Shown here in pieces: positions 26,563 to 33,845 of a DNA stretch of 64,000 nt; positions within the stretch are counted from its first letter, which is position 1, and each line of letters begins with the position of its first letter. The notes below the pieces were generated by a model. The model ran no database searches. It was not told the DNA's origin and worked only from the letters and a program-made list of their open reading frames with translations. Source of the stretch: G965219965 sp965219965 (GTDB lineage Bacteria; Pseudomonadota; Alphaproteobacteria; RS24); assembly GCA_965219965.1 (NCBI GenBank), contig OZ244796.1, forward strand, positions 1,426,001 through 1,490,000, given 5' to 3'. The position numbers were made by a program, and so were the translations under genes.

Positions 26563-27732
26563 CTAGCGTTTTTTGAACCATCGGGCGGCGTTCACAGGTT
26601 GCCCCTTATACCTTATTTCTACATAGAGCGTTAGCCCATCTTGGGCAAGGGGCGGATTTGCGCGGTTTTGTGGCACACTCGCCATGCGGCCTATGGGTTC
26701 GCCCGCTAAAACCTGTTGGCCAACATCTACATTAAGCGTGTCCAGCCCCGCTAAGAGCAAATGATAATGACGCCCGACCGACATAATTAAAATCGTGCCA
26801 TAGTCGCGGAAAGGGGCGGCATATTGAATGGTCGCATCAAAAGGCGCGGTGACAATGGCCTGGGCGCGGGTGGTGATATAAGCCCCTTCGCGCCCCCATT
26901 CGCTATTGCGCTTGGCGGTCTGGGCGGGGGACAGGAATTGCCCCGATACGGGTATGGGCAAACGGCCCTTGGCATTGCGAAATTTCAGCCCGTCATCTTT
27001 GGGCGGGCGGCGCGATTCTAATTTTTTCACCAAATCGCGCAGGCTTTTTGCTTGGCGGGCAAGGCGGTTTATTTCACGCTTTTCTTCGGCAATGGAAATG
27101 CGGGCGGCGGCCTCGCTTTGCTTTTTCTGCGTTAATAATTCGGCCAAGCGGATTTTATCTTGCATGGCTTGGGCGTTTTCATTTTTAAGCTGGGCCTGAC
27201 GGGTTTGCATTTGCTGGCGAATGGCAGAAAGCTCATCAAGCTGGGCTTTAATGCGCTCAGCCGCTTTTTGTAAAACCGGCACAATGCCCGCCATGGCCAA
27301 GCCGCCGCGCAGACCCGCCAGCGCGTCATCAGGGCGCACCGCCAAAGCGGGCGGGGCTTGCTTTTCAAATTTTTGCAACGCGGCAAGGGCGGCGGCCAAA
27401 CGGTCGCGGTCTTTTTGTAAGCGGGTGAGCATATCGGCCTCGCCAATAGATAGTTTTTTCAAATCGCGCTCAATTTCATTTTGCCGCGCCTCGCTGGATT
27501 TTATCCGTGCGGCGAGGTGAATGATTTTCTTTTGCAATTCTTTTTGCTGGTCGGCGAGGCGGGCGGCTTTTTTTTCCAACGCATAGCGGGCTTTGCTGCG
27601 CTGTTTAATTTCCTCTTCAACTTGTTTGAGGCGGTTTTTTTCTTTTTCTTCTTTTGCCGCGCTATGGGCAGGGGCAATGGCCAGCCATGTGGCCAGAAAA
27701 AACAGAGGTAGAAATTTAAGTGCGTGAATCAT
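26563..27732 (-). CDS. EnvC-like murein hydrolase activator (degenerate LytM/M23)
   Basis: 389 residues. A signal peptide ending near 'APAHSA' is followed by a long Lys/Glu/Gln-rich coiled coil (about 30-250) and a C-terminal LytM/M23 fold (about 270-389). Zinc ligands of active M23 peptidases seem lost: 'SEWGREGAYITTRAQAI' stands where HxGxD is expected and 'LTLYVEIRYKG' where LHFEIR is usual. That matches EnvC-type proteins, which activate amidases rather than cut peptidoglycan. The ATG at 27732 shares one base with the rlmH stop (TAATG). Confidence 0.85.
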   Translation of the reverse strand: MIHALKFLPLFFLATWLAIAPAHSAAKEEKEKNRLKQVEEEIKQRSKARYALEKKAARLADQQKELQKKIIHLAARIKSSEARQNEIERDLKKLSIGEADMLTRLQKDRDRLAAALAALQKFEKQAPPALAVRPDDALAGLRGGLAMAGIVPVLQKAAERIKAQLDELSAIRQQMQTRQAQLKNENAQAMQDKIRLAELLTQKKQSEAAARISIAEEKREINRLARQAKSLRDLVKKLESRRPPKDDGLKFRNAKGRLPIPVSGQFLSPAQTAKRNSEWGREGAYITTRAQAIVTAPFDATIQYAAPFRDYGTILIMSVGRHYHLLLAGLDTLNVDVGQQVLAGEPIGRMASVPQNRANPPLAQDGLTLYVEIRYKGQPVNAARWFKKR

Positions 27733-28211
27733 TAGGCGCGATGATAAGGGTGATGGGTTAAAATGGAAACCGCCCGCCAAAGCTGTTCGCACAGCATAAC
27801 CCGCGCTAGGCCATGCGGCCATGTCATCGGGCTGAGCGAAATAATCCTATCGGCTTGGAGCAGCAAGGTGGGGTCTAGCCCGTCCGCCCCGCCAAGCATA
27901 AAGGCGAGATGGGCGCAGCCCGCTTGCTGCTGGGCTTTGAGCATATCGGCAAAAGCGCGGCTGGACAGCATTTGCCCGCTTTCATCAAGGGCGATAAGAA
28001 ACGCATCGGCAGCAATGGCGGCGCGCAGCAAGTCGGCTTCAGCTTTTTTCCGCGCCGCGCCAGACAGGTTTTTGCGCTCTTTGAGTTCGTGGAGGGTGGC
28101 TTGTTTAATGCTGGCGGCTTTGTGGCCGTCTATGCGTTTGAGATAGGTGTCGCATAAAGCGGCTTCGGGCGTGTTGCGGAATTGACCAATGGCGTAAATG
28201 CTTAGGCGCAT
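27732..28211 (-). CDS. rlmH: 23S rRNA (pseudouridine1915-N3)-methyltransferase RlmH
   Basis: SPOUT-class methyltransferase acting on helix 69 of 23S rRNA. 159 residues from the ATG at 28211, which lies just after the rsfS stop; the frame extends 20 codons upstream into rsfS but those residues are not conserved. Family features: 'AIGQFRNTPEAALCDTYLKRI', 'LIALDESGQMLSSRAFADML', the SAM-binding 'FMLGGADGLDP', and 'ISLSPMTWPHGLARVMLCEQL' with 'HPYHR' at the end. Confidence 0.95.
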   Translation of the reverse strand: MRLSIYAIGQFRNTPEAALCDTYLKRIDGHKAASIKQATLHELKERKNLSGAARKKAEADLLRAAIAADAFLIALDESGQMLSSRAFADMLKAQQQAGCAHLAFMLGGADGLDPTLLLQADRIISLSPMTWPHGLARVMLCEQLWRAVSILTHHPYHRA

Positions 28212-28212
28212 T

Positions 28213-28644
28213 TTAGCCCGCATCATTGGCAGGGCGCACAGAAGAAGGCGCGGGGGTGCCAATATGTTCAATCGGTTCGTCCGCGCCCACCTTATCGGCC
28301 TGCCACATTTTTTCTATATTATAAAAAGCACGCACTTCGGGGCGGAAAATATGCACAATCACATTTCCCGCATCCACCAAAACCCAATCGCAATTTGGCA
28401 AGCCTTCCACCTGCACAGATTTCTGGCCGACATTTTTGAGCTTGCGTAAAAGATGGTCGGCGAGCGCACCAATATGGCGTTGCGACCGACCAGAGGCAAT
28501 GACCATATAATCGGCAAAGGCCGCCTTGCCGCGTAAATCTATGGCGGTCATATTTTCGGCCTTGTCATCGTCAAGACATTGCAAAACCAGCGCGGCGAGG
28601 CGGTCGTCTATATTATGGGCGGAATTATTAGCGGGATTGCTCAT
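28213..28644 (-). CDS. rsfS: ribosomal silencing factor RsfS
   Basis: Binds uL14 and blocks subunit joining in stationary phase. 143 residues; the core has 'DDKAENMTAIDLRGKAAFADYMVIASGRSQRH' features (DLRGK..FADYMVIASG) and 'EGLPNCDWVLVDAGNVIVHIF'. A variable C-terminal tail of about 25 residues ends 'SVRPANDAG'. Located between nadD and rlmH on the minus strand, the conserved nadD-rsfS-rlmH order. Confidence 0.95.
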   Translation of the reverse strand: MSNPANNSAHNIDDRLAALVLQCLDDDKAENMTAIDLRGKAAFADYMVIASGRSQRHIGALADHLLRKLKNVGQKSVQVEGLPNCDWVLVDAGNVIVHIFRPEVRAFYNIEKMWQADKVGADEPIEHIGTPAPSSVRPANDAG

Positions 28645-28690
28645 GCGGGTTTAGTTTAATCCGTTCGCACGCCAAAGCGCAAGGGGGCAA

Positions 28691-29293
28691 TTATTTTTCA
28701 TTTTCATTTTCATTTTCATTACGCAGGGCGGTGGAAGAGGCGGGGCTGGTCATGCCGTCCACCAGCACCCAAGCGGGCGGTTTATGCGTGGCCAAATGGG
28801 CGGCTTTTTCTATGGGCAAACGCGCCGCCGCATAGCGGCTAGCGGCCATGCCAAGCCCGGCCTTGACGGTTTCATTCGGGCGCGGATAAATGGCCAAAGG
28901 CAAAGCGGCCATAATTTTTTCCCAATCATGCCATTGGTGAAAATTTTTCAAATTATCCGCCCCCATAAGCCAAACAAAACGCACATGCGGGTAAAGTTTT
29001 TGCAAGGCTTTTATCGTGTCCGCCGTGTGCTGGGTTTTGAGCGTTTCTTCTTCGGCAGAAATATAAGTTTTATGGTTGCCCGCCAGCTTGCGGCACGCGG
29101 CGAGGCGGTCGCTGAGCGGCATGGCGGCGGCAGGTTTAAGCGGATTTTGCGGCGCGACCAACCACCAGATAAGGTCTAACTGCAAAAGGGTTTGTAAGCG
29201 GCGGCACACCAAAACATGACCCTCATGCGGCGGGTCAAAACTGCCGCCAAAAAGGCCAATTTTCATGCCCGCATGAAAAGGAGGTTGCGCCAC
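28691..29293 (-). CDS. nadD: nicotinate-nucleotide adenylyltransferase
   Basis: Adenylylates nicotinate mononucleotide in NAD synthesis. 200 residues. The nucleotidyltransferase motif 'IGLFGGSFDPPHEGHVLVC' follows a short extension, as in other alphaproteobacterial NadD proteins, supporting the GTG start at 29293 over the ATG at 29266. 'WLMGADNLKNFHQWHDWEKI' is characteristic. The last residues are an Asn-Glu repeat encoded by tandem hexamers. It starts three bases after the proA stop. Confidence 0.93.
   Translation of the reverse strand: MAQPPFHAGMKIGLFGGSFDPPHEGHVLVCRRLQTLLQLDLIWWLVAPQNPLKPAAAMPLSDRLAACRKLAGNHKTYISAEEETLKTQHTADTIKALQKLYPHVRFVWLMGADNLKNFHQWHDWEKIMAALPLAIYPRPNETVKAGLGMAASRYAAARLPIEKAAHLATHKPPAWVLVDGMTSPASSTALRNENENENEK
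28697..28720 (-). repeat. tandem hexamer at the 3' end of nadD
   Basis: Four tandem units of TTTTCA on the plus strand (AATGAA when read in the gene) encode alternating Asn-Glu residues just before the stop. Gain or loss of a unit would change tail length by two residues without shifting frame. Confidence 0.8.
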
Positions 29294-29296
29294 TTT

Positions 29297-30565
29297 CTAT
29301 TTGGGGCGCGTCTGCCCCGCCCCGCGCAACTGATATTTGAAAGTGGTGAGCTGTTCCAGCCCCACCGGCCCGCGTGCGTGAAAACGCCCCGTGGCAATGC
29401 CAATTTCCGCGCCCATGCCAAATTCACCGCCATCGGCAAATTGCGTGGAGCTATTGTGCATGACAATGGCACTGTCCACGCGGGTCAGAAACGCTTCCGC
29501 CGCTTGGGCATCATCGGTGATAATGGCATCGGTGTGACCAGAGCCGTGCTGGGCGATATGGGCAATGGCTTCGTCCAACCCGTCCACCAGCTTAATGGAA
29601 ATAATATCGTCTAGATATTCCGTGTCCCAATCGGCATCACGGGCGGCAATGACGCGCGCGTCCACCGCTTGCACATCTTTATCGCCGCGCACTTCGCAAC
29701 CCGCTTCTAAAAAAGCGGTGACAAGCGGGCCAAGATGGGTGTCGGCACAGGCACGGTCTATGAGCAAGGTTTCGGTCGCCCCGCAAATACCCGCACGGCG
29801 CATTTTTGCATTAAGGGCAACTTCCTTAGCCATGTCCAAATTGGCTTTGGTGTGAATATAAGTGTGGCAAATGCCGTCTAAGTGTGAAAAGACAGGCACA
29901 CGGGCATCGTTCTGCACACGCTCTACCAAACTTTTGCCGCCACGCGGCACAATCACATCAACCGCACCATTAAGGCCAGACAACATCATGCCCACCGCTT
30001 CACGGTCGGGGGTGGGGACAAGCTGCACACAATCGGCAGGCAGGCCAACGCTTTCTAAAGCGGTAGAAAAACAATCGGCCATGACACGGGCAGAGTTTTG
30101 AATTTCAGACGAGCCGCGCAAAATCACGCCATTGCCTGACTTTAGACACAAGGCGGCGGCATCGGCGGTGACATTGGGGCGGCTTTCGTAAATAACGCCA
30201 ATCAAACCCAAAGGCACACGCACACGGGTGATGTCCAAACCATTGGGGCGTTCCCATTGGTCAATAATATCGCCGACCGGATCGGGCAAAGCAACCACAT
30301 CTTCCAATGCTTTGGCAATGGCTTCTAATCGGTCGGCATTCAGCGCGATGCGGTCCAAACGCGCAGCAGGCAGTTCGCGCTGTTTGGCAATATCCATATC
30401 GGCCTGATTGGCCGCTAAAATTTCATCAGCCCGTGCGCGTAAAGTAGCGGCGGCGGCCAGCAAGGCTTTGTCTTTGGTCTGGGTGTCGGCCACCCGTAAG
30501 GCTTGCGCGGCCTTGGCGGCGCGTTGGCCCATATCATTCATTATTTGGCTTAAATTTTGCGTCAT
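29297..30565 (-). CDS. proA: gamma-glutamyl phosphate reductase
   Basis: Second step of proline synthesis, reducing gamma-glutamyl phosphate to the semialdehyde. 422 residues, aldehyde dehydrogenase fold, with 'VPLGLIGVIYESRPNVT', 'LCLKSGNGVILRGSSE', and the catalytic cysteine in 'NAKMRRAGICGATETLLID'. C-terminal 'FGMGAEIGIATGRFHARGPVGLEQLTT' region is typical (EIGI..HARGPVGL). It follows proB by 27 bases. Confidence 0.97.
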   Translation of the reverse strand: MTQNLSQIMNDMGQRAAKAAQALRVADTQTKDKALLAAAATLRARADEILAANQADMDIAKQRELPAARLDRIALNADRLEAIAKALEDVVALPDPVGDIIDQWERPNGLDITRVRVPLGLIGVIYESRPNVTADAAALCLKSGNGVILRGSSEIQNSARVMADCFSTALESVGLPADCVQLVPTPDREAVGMMLSGLNGAVDVIVPRGGKSLVERVQNDARVPVFSHLDGICHTYIHTKANLDMAKEVALNAKMRRAGICGATETLLIDRACADTHLGPLVTAFLEAGCEVRGDKDVQAVDARVIAARDADWDTEYLDDIISIKLVDGLDEAIAHIAQHGSGHTDAIITDDAQAAEAFLTRVDSAIVMHNSSTQFADGGEFGMGAEIGIATGRFHARGPVGLEQLTTFKYQLRGAGQTRPK

Positions 30566-30592
30566 TTTCTCTCTTTCTCGGTCTATATTCTG

Positions 30593-31762
30593 TTACTTGC
30601 TTTGGCTGGTCAAGACCAGATTGTCGCGGTGAATCAATTCGCGCCGCGCATGGTCGCCATTTTCAGCTTGAATGTCGCCCGTGCGCTGGCCTTTGAATTG
30701 GGCGGCGTGCTGGCTGTCATGCTCTATCAAACCCCGCGCCACTTCCTGCCCATTAGGCGCGAGAATGGCGACACAATCGCCGCGCTCAAAACGCCCTTCT
30801 ATTTTGGTGACACCAATGGGCAAAAGGCTTTTGCCATTTTCCAATGCCGTCACCGCGCCCGCATCTATATGCACACGCGCATCATTTTTTAAGCTCCCCG
30901 CAATCCAATTTTTGCGTGCCGTGTGCGGGCTGGCATGGGAAACAAAAAGACTGCACGCGGTTTGGCCATTTTGCAAATCGGTGAGTAAATGCGTGCCATG
31001 CTCACTATGTCCGCTGGCCAGCACCATAAACGCGCCCGCATTGGTGGCGAGGCGGGCGGCTTCTAATTTGGTTATCATGCCGCCACGACTATATTGACGG
31101 GTGGACTCGCCCGCCATTGCGGCAATGTCGTCATTAATGTCTTCTATCACCGCAATATGCGCGTCCGTCTGGCCGACTTTTTCAGGGGCGGTATAAAGGC
31201 CGTCCACATCGGAAAATAAAACCAAACCATCAGCCGAAATCATACCCGCCACCCGTGCGGCGAGGCGGTCATTATCGCCATAACGAATTTCCTGCGTGGC
31301 CACTGTGTCGTTTTCGTTAATAATCGGAATGACGCCCTGTGCGAGCAATGTGTTAAGTGTGGCACGGGCATTGAGATAACGTCGGCGTTTTTCTGTGTCT
31401 TCATAGGTGAGCAAAATTTGCGCGACTTTCAACCCATGCGTGTCAAATAGGGTTTGCCATGCTTGGGCGAGCGCAATCTGCCCGCAAGCGGCCGCCGCTT
31501 GGCTTTGCTCTAGGGTCAGGTCGCCATCGGGCAGGGCTAACGCGCCGCGCCCTAAGGCAATCGCGCCAGAGGAAACCAGCACAATGTCCTTGCCCGCCTG
31601 ACGGGCGGCGGCAATATCATCGGTTAAAGCGGCGAGCCAGTCTTTATTCAGCGCACCGCTTTGGCCTTGCATCAGCAAAGCCGAGCCGACTTTTATCACC
31701 AGCCGTTTGGCATTTTGTAAGGCTTGCGCCGCATGGGGATATTTTTTATCTGCTTCTGTCAT
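30593..31762 (-). CDS. proB: glutamate 5-kinase
   Basis: First enzyme of proline synthesis. 389 residues: an amino acid kinase domain ('RLVIKVGSALLM', 'VLVSSGAIALGRGAL', 'PIINENDTVAT', 'DNDRLAARVAGMI', 'RGGMITKLEAARLA') and a C-terminal PUA domain (about 285-370). Typically feedback-inhibited by proline. It begins nine bases after obgE, so obgE-proB-proA-nadD-rsfS-rlmH read as one strand-coherent unit. Confidence 0.97.
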   Translation of the reverse strand: MTEADKKYPHAAQALQNAKRLVIKVGSALLMQGQSGALNKDWLAALTDDIAAARQAGKDIVLVSSGAIALGRGALALPDGDLTLEQSQAAAACGQIALAQAWQTLFDTHGLKVAQILLTYEDTEKRRRYLNARATLNTLLAQGVIPIINENDTVATQEIRYGDNDRLAARVAGMISADGLVLFSDVDGLYTAPEKVGQTDAHIAVIEDINDDIAAMAGESTRQYSRGGMITKLEAARLATNAGAFMVLASGHSEHGTHLLTDLQNGQTACSLFVSHASPHTARKNWIAGSLKNDARVHIDAGAVTALENGKSLLPIGVTKIEGRFERGDCVAILAPNGQEVARGLIEHDSQHAAQFKGQRTGDIQAENGDHARRELIHRDNLVLTSQSK

Positions 31763-31771
31763 CTTCGCACC

Positions 31772-32809
31772 TCAAGGCCGCCAATGGGTCGCATGGCGGG
31801 GCGCGGTTTGAACATGCGCCCGCTTTTGGTCAATTTCCGTTAATAAACGCGCACATAAAGCGTCCACACCCATATGTGCCGCCCCTGAAATTATCATAAT
31901 ATCGCGCCCACTGGCTTGGCGCAATGCTTCGGCCTTTTCGGCAAGGGTTTGCTCGTCAAGCAAATCACATTTATTCAGCGCAATCATTTCATCACGCCCC
32001 GCAAGGGCTTGGTCATAAGCGGCCAGCTCGGTGCGAATGGTTTGATAGGCGTCTGCGACATTATCTTGGGTCGCATCAACCAAATGCAATAAAAGCGCAC
32101 AACGCTCCACATGGCCAAGAAAGCGATGCCCCAAGCCCGCCCCTTGTGACGCGCCCGCAATGAGGCCGGGAATATCCGCCATCACAAACTCCCGCCCCTT
32201 TGTGCCAACCACGCCTAAATTCGGGTGCAAAGTGGTGAAAGGATAATCGGCAATTTTCGGCTTGGCGGCAGAAACTTTCGCCAAAAGGGTGGACTTGCCC
32301 GCATTGGGCAGGCCAACCAGCCCGACATCAGCAATGAGTTTGAGGCGCAACCACAGCCATGCTTCGCGCCCTTTGTGGCCATCATTGGCACGGCGCGGGG
32401 CTTGATTGGTGGCGGTCTTAAAACGCGCATTGCCAAAACCACCAGAGCCGCCTTCGGCCAGCAAAATGTTTTGCCCAATTTCGGTGAGGTCGGCGATAAG
32501 GGTTTGCCTGTCTTCAGCAAAAATCTGCGTGCCAAGCGGGACTTTCAGCACAACATCTTGGCCATGCTTGCCCGTGCGGTTTTTGCCCATGCCATGCACG
32601 CCCGTCCCCGCTTTGAAATGCTGTTGGTAGCGATAATCTATGAGCGTGTTCAGCCCGTCCACACATTCAGCCCGCACCGCCCCGCCATTGCCGCCATCGC
32701 CGCCATCAGGCCCGCCGCGCTCTACATGGGCTTCACGGCGGAAACTCACACAGCCCGCCCCGCCATTGCCGGAGCGAATATATATTTTTGCTTCGTCAAG
32801 AAATTTCAT
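31772..32809 (-). CDS. obgE: GTPase ObgE/CgtA
   Basis: Essential ribosome-associated GTPase. 345 residues starting at 'MKFLDEAKIYIRSGNGGAG' (ATG 32809); nine upstream codons are in frame but not conserved. The glycine-rich Obg fold covers about 1-158. G1 'GLPNAGKSTLL' is near 166-176, G2/G3 'PFTTLHPNLG' and 'DIPGLI', G4 'NKCDLL', G5 'ISGAAHMG'. The C-terminal region is short. An intrinsic terminator separates it from rpmA upstream. Confidence 0.96.
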   Translation of the reverse strand: MKFLDEAKIYIRSGNGGAGCVSFRREAHVERGGPDGGDGGNGGAVRAECVDGLNTLIDYRYQQHFKAGTGVHGMGKNRTGKHGQDVVLKVPLGTQIFAEDRQTLIADLTEIGQNILLAEGGSGGFGNARFKTATNQAPRRANDGHKGREAWLWLRLKLIADVGLVGLPNAGKSTLLAKVSAAKPKIADYPFTTLHPNLGVVGTKGREFVMADIPGLIAGASQGAGLGHRFLGHVERCALLLHLVDATQDNVADAYQTIRTELAAYDQALAGRDEMIALNKCDLLDEQTLAEKAEALRQASGRDIMIISGAAHMGVDALCARLLTEIDQKRAHVQTAPRHATHWRP

Positions 32810-32835
32810 CTGTTCAACATCGCTTCCATAAACCA

Positions 32836-32865
32836 AATAAAAAGGGAAGATGCAGCCATCTCCCC
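32836..32865 (-). terminator. intrinsic terminator after rplU-rpmA
   Basis: On the minus strand GGGGAGATG pairs with CATCTTCCC across a GCTG loop (nine pairs, one G-T), followed by TTTTATTT. It lies 33 bases after the rpmA stop and before obgE, so it probably ends or attenuates the ribosomal-protein transcript. Confidence 0.75.
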
Positions 32866-32898
32866 TTAATTCAATATACGAAGATGGTTGGCGACAAC

Positions 32899-33177
32899 CT
32901 ATTTCGCCGCTTTGGGCAAATCTTCCGCAGCTGTGACAGAAACAGTTGTGCGGTCGCCGCGTGTTTTGCCAAATTGCACCACGCCTTCTTTAACCGCAAA
33001 AATCGTATGGTCTTTGCCCATGCCGACATTATCGCCCGGATGCCATTTTGTGCCGCGCTGGCGGATAATGATATTGCCCGCCGTAACATGCTCGCCGCCA
33101 AATTTCTTCACGCCAAGCCGCCGTCCGGCACTATCGCGCCCATTTCTAGAAGAACCGCCTGCCTTTTTATGTGCCAT
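32899..33177 (-). CDS. rpmA: 50S ribosomal protein bL27
   Basis: 92 residues with the L27 N-terminus 'MAHKKAGGSSRNGRDSAGRR', then 'LGVKKFGGEHVTAGNIIIRQRGT' pattern and 'NVGMGKDHTIFAVKEGVV'. The mature N-terminus reaches toward the peptidyl transferase centre. No N-terminal cleavage extension of the Firmicute type is present. It follows rplU by three bases. Confidence 0.98.
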   Translation of the reverse strand: MAHKKAGGSSRNGRDSAGRRLGVKKFGGEHVTAGNIIIRQRGTKWHPGDNVGMGKDHTIFAVKEGVVQFGKTRGDRTTVSVTAAEDLPKAAK

Positions 33178-33180
33178 GGT

Positions 33181-33615
33181 TTAATCCTTTTTCTGCGCCG
33201 ATTTTTTCGCCGCAGGTTTTTTCGCGGCGGGTTTGGCTTCTGCTTTGGGCTTCGCCTCTGTTTTAGGTTTCGCCTCTGCTTTAGGGGCGGTTTTAGCAAT
33301 ATCGGTGATTTTCACCTTCATCAGCTCTTGGCGATGCCCCAACTGGCGGCGGTAATTTTTGCGCCGCTTAAATTTAATTACATCAATTTTAGGGGCGCGG
33401 ATGAGGTCAACCACTTCGCCCGTGACGCTCGCGCCCTTGACCAAAGGCGTGCCAAGCGTAGGCTTTTTGCCGTTCTCGCCAATCAGCAAAACCTCGTCAA
33501 GCGTGACTTTTTGACCCGTCGCCCCGCCAAGGCGTTCCAGCTCAATGACATCATCTTTGGCAACCCGATATTGTTTGCCACCGCTTCGGACAACCGCATA
33601 AATGGATGCAGACAT
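33181..33615 (-). CDS. rplU: 50S ribosomal protein bL21 with lysine/alanine-rich tail
   Basis: 144 residues. Residues 1-106 are a standard L21 ('YAVVRSGGKQYRV', 'KVTLDEVLLIGE', 'KFKRRKNYRRQLGHRQ'). Residues 107-144 form a low-complexity tail of AEAKPK and PAAKK units. Tails of this kind occur in some alphaproteobacterial L21 proteins; its composition resembles the arm of the CarD protein at 60106-61119. Preceded by a strong promoter at 33704-33731. Confidence 0.96.
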   Translation of the reverse strand: MSASIYAVVRSGGKQYRVAKDDVIELERLGGATGQKVTLDEVLLIGENGKKPTLGTPLVKGASVTGEVVDLIRAPKIDVIKFKRRKNYRRQLGHRQELMKVKITDIAKTAPKAEAKPKTEAKPKAEAKPAAKKPAAKKSAQKKD

Positions 33616-33703
33616 GGGCTTTCCCCGCTAAAACGCGCCAAAAGGCGCGGAAAATTCGCAATTTACGCAGGCCAGAGCCACCACCTTGCCCCGCGTGAGG
33701 CGC

Positions 33704-33731
33704 ACTATACACCGCAAAAAGGGCAAGTCAA
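33704..33731 (-). promoter_or_regulatory. sigma70-type promoter for rplU-rpmA
   Basis: On the minus strand TTGACT (33731-33726) and TATAGT (33709-33704) are separated by 16 bases. Both boxes match consensus at five of six positions. Initiation would fall near 33697, about 80 bases before the rplU start. Confidence 0.75.
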
Positions 33732-33776
33732 GCAGGTAAAAAGGGGGATTTTGGCGGCGTGGCGGCGCGTGGGGGC

Positions 33777-33805
33777 TTGTTGAATGGGGGCAGATGGTGT
33801 ATTTC
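33777..33805 (+). promoter_or_regulatory. candidate promoter for the TonB-dependent receptor
   Basis: TTGTTG (33777-33782) and TATTTC (33800-33805) with a 17-base spacer, about 40 bases before the receptor start. The match is moderate; no iron-box-like palindrome was noticed nearby. Confidence 0.35.
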
Positions 33806-33845
33806 CGCCGCATTGGGGTTTATGCGATTCAATGGAGAGATGGTC

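Noticed and set aside
32788..33783. Plus-strand frame of 331 codons across rpmA and rplU
   Set aside because: Antisense shadow over two certain ribosomal protein genes and their promoter; no conserved features.
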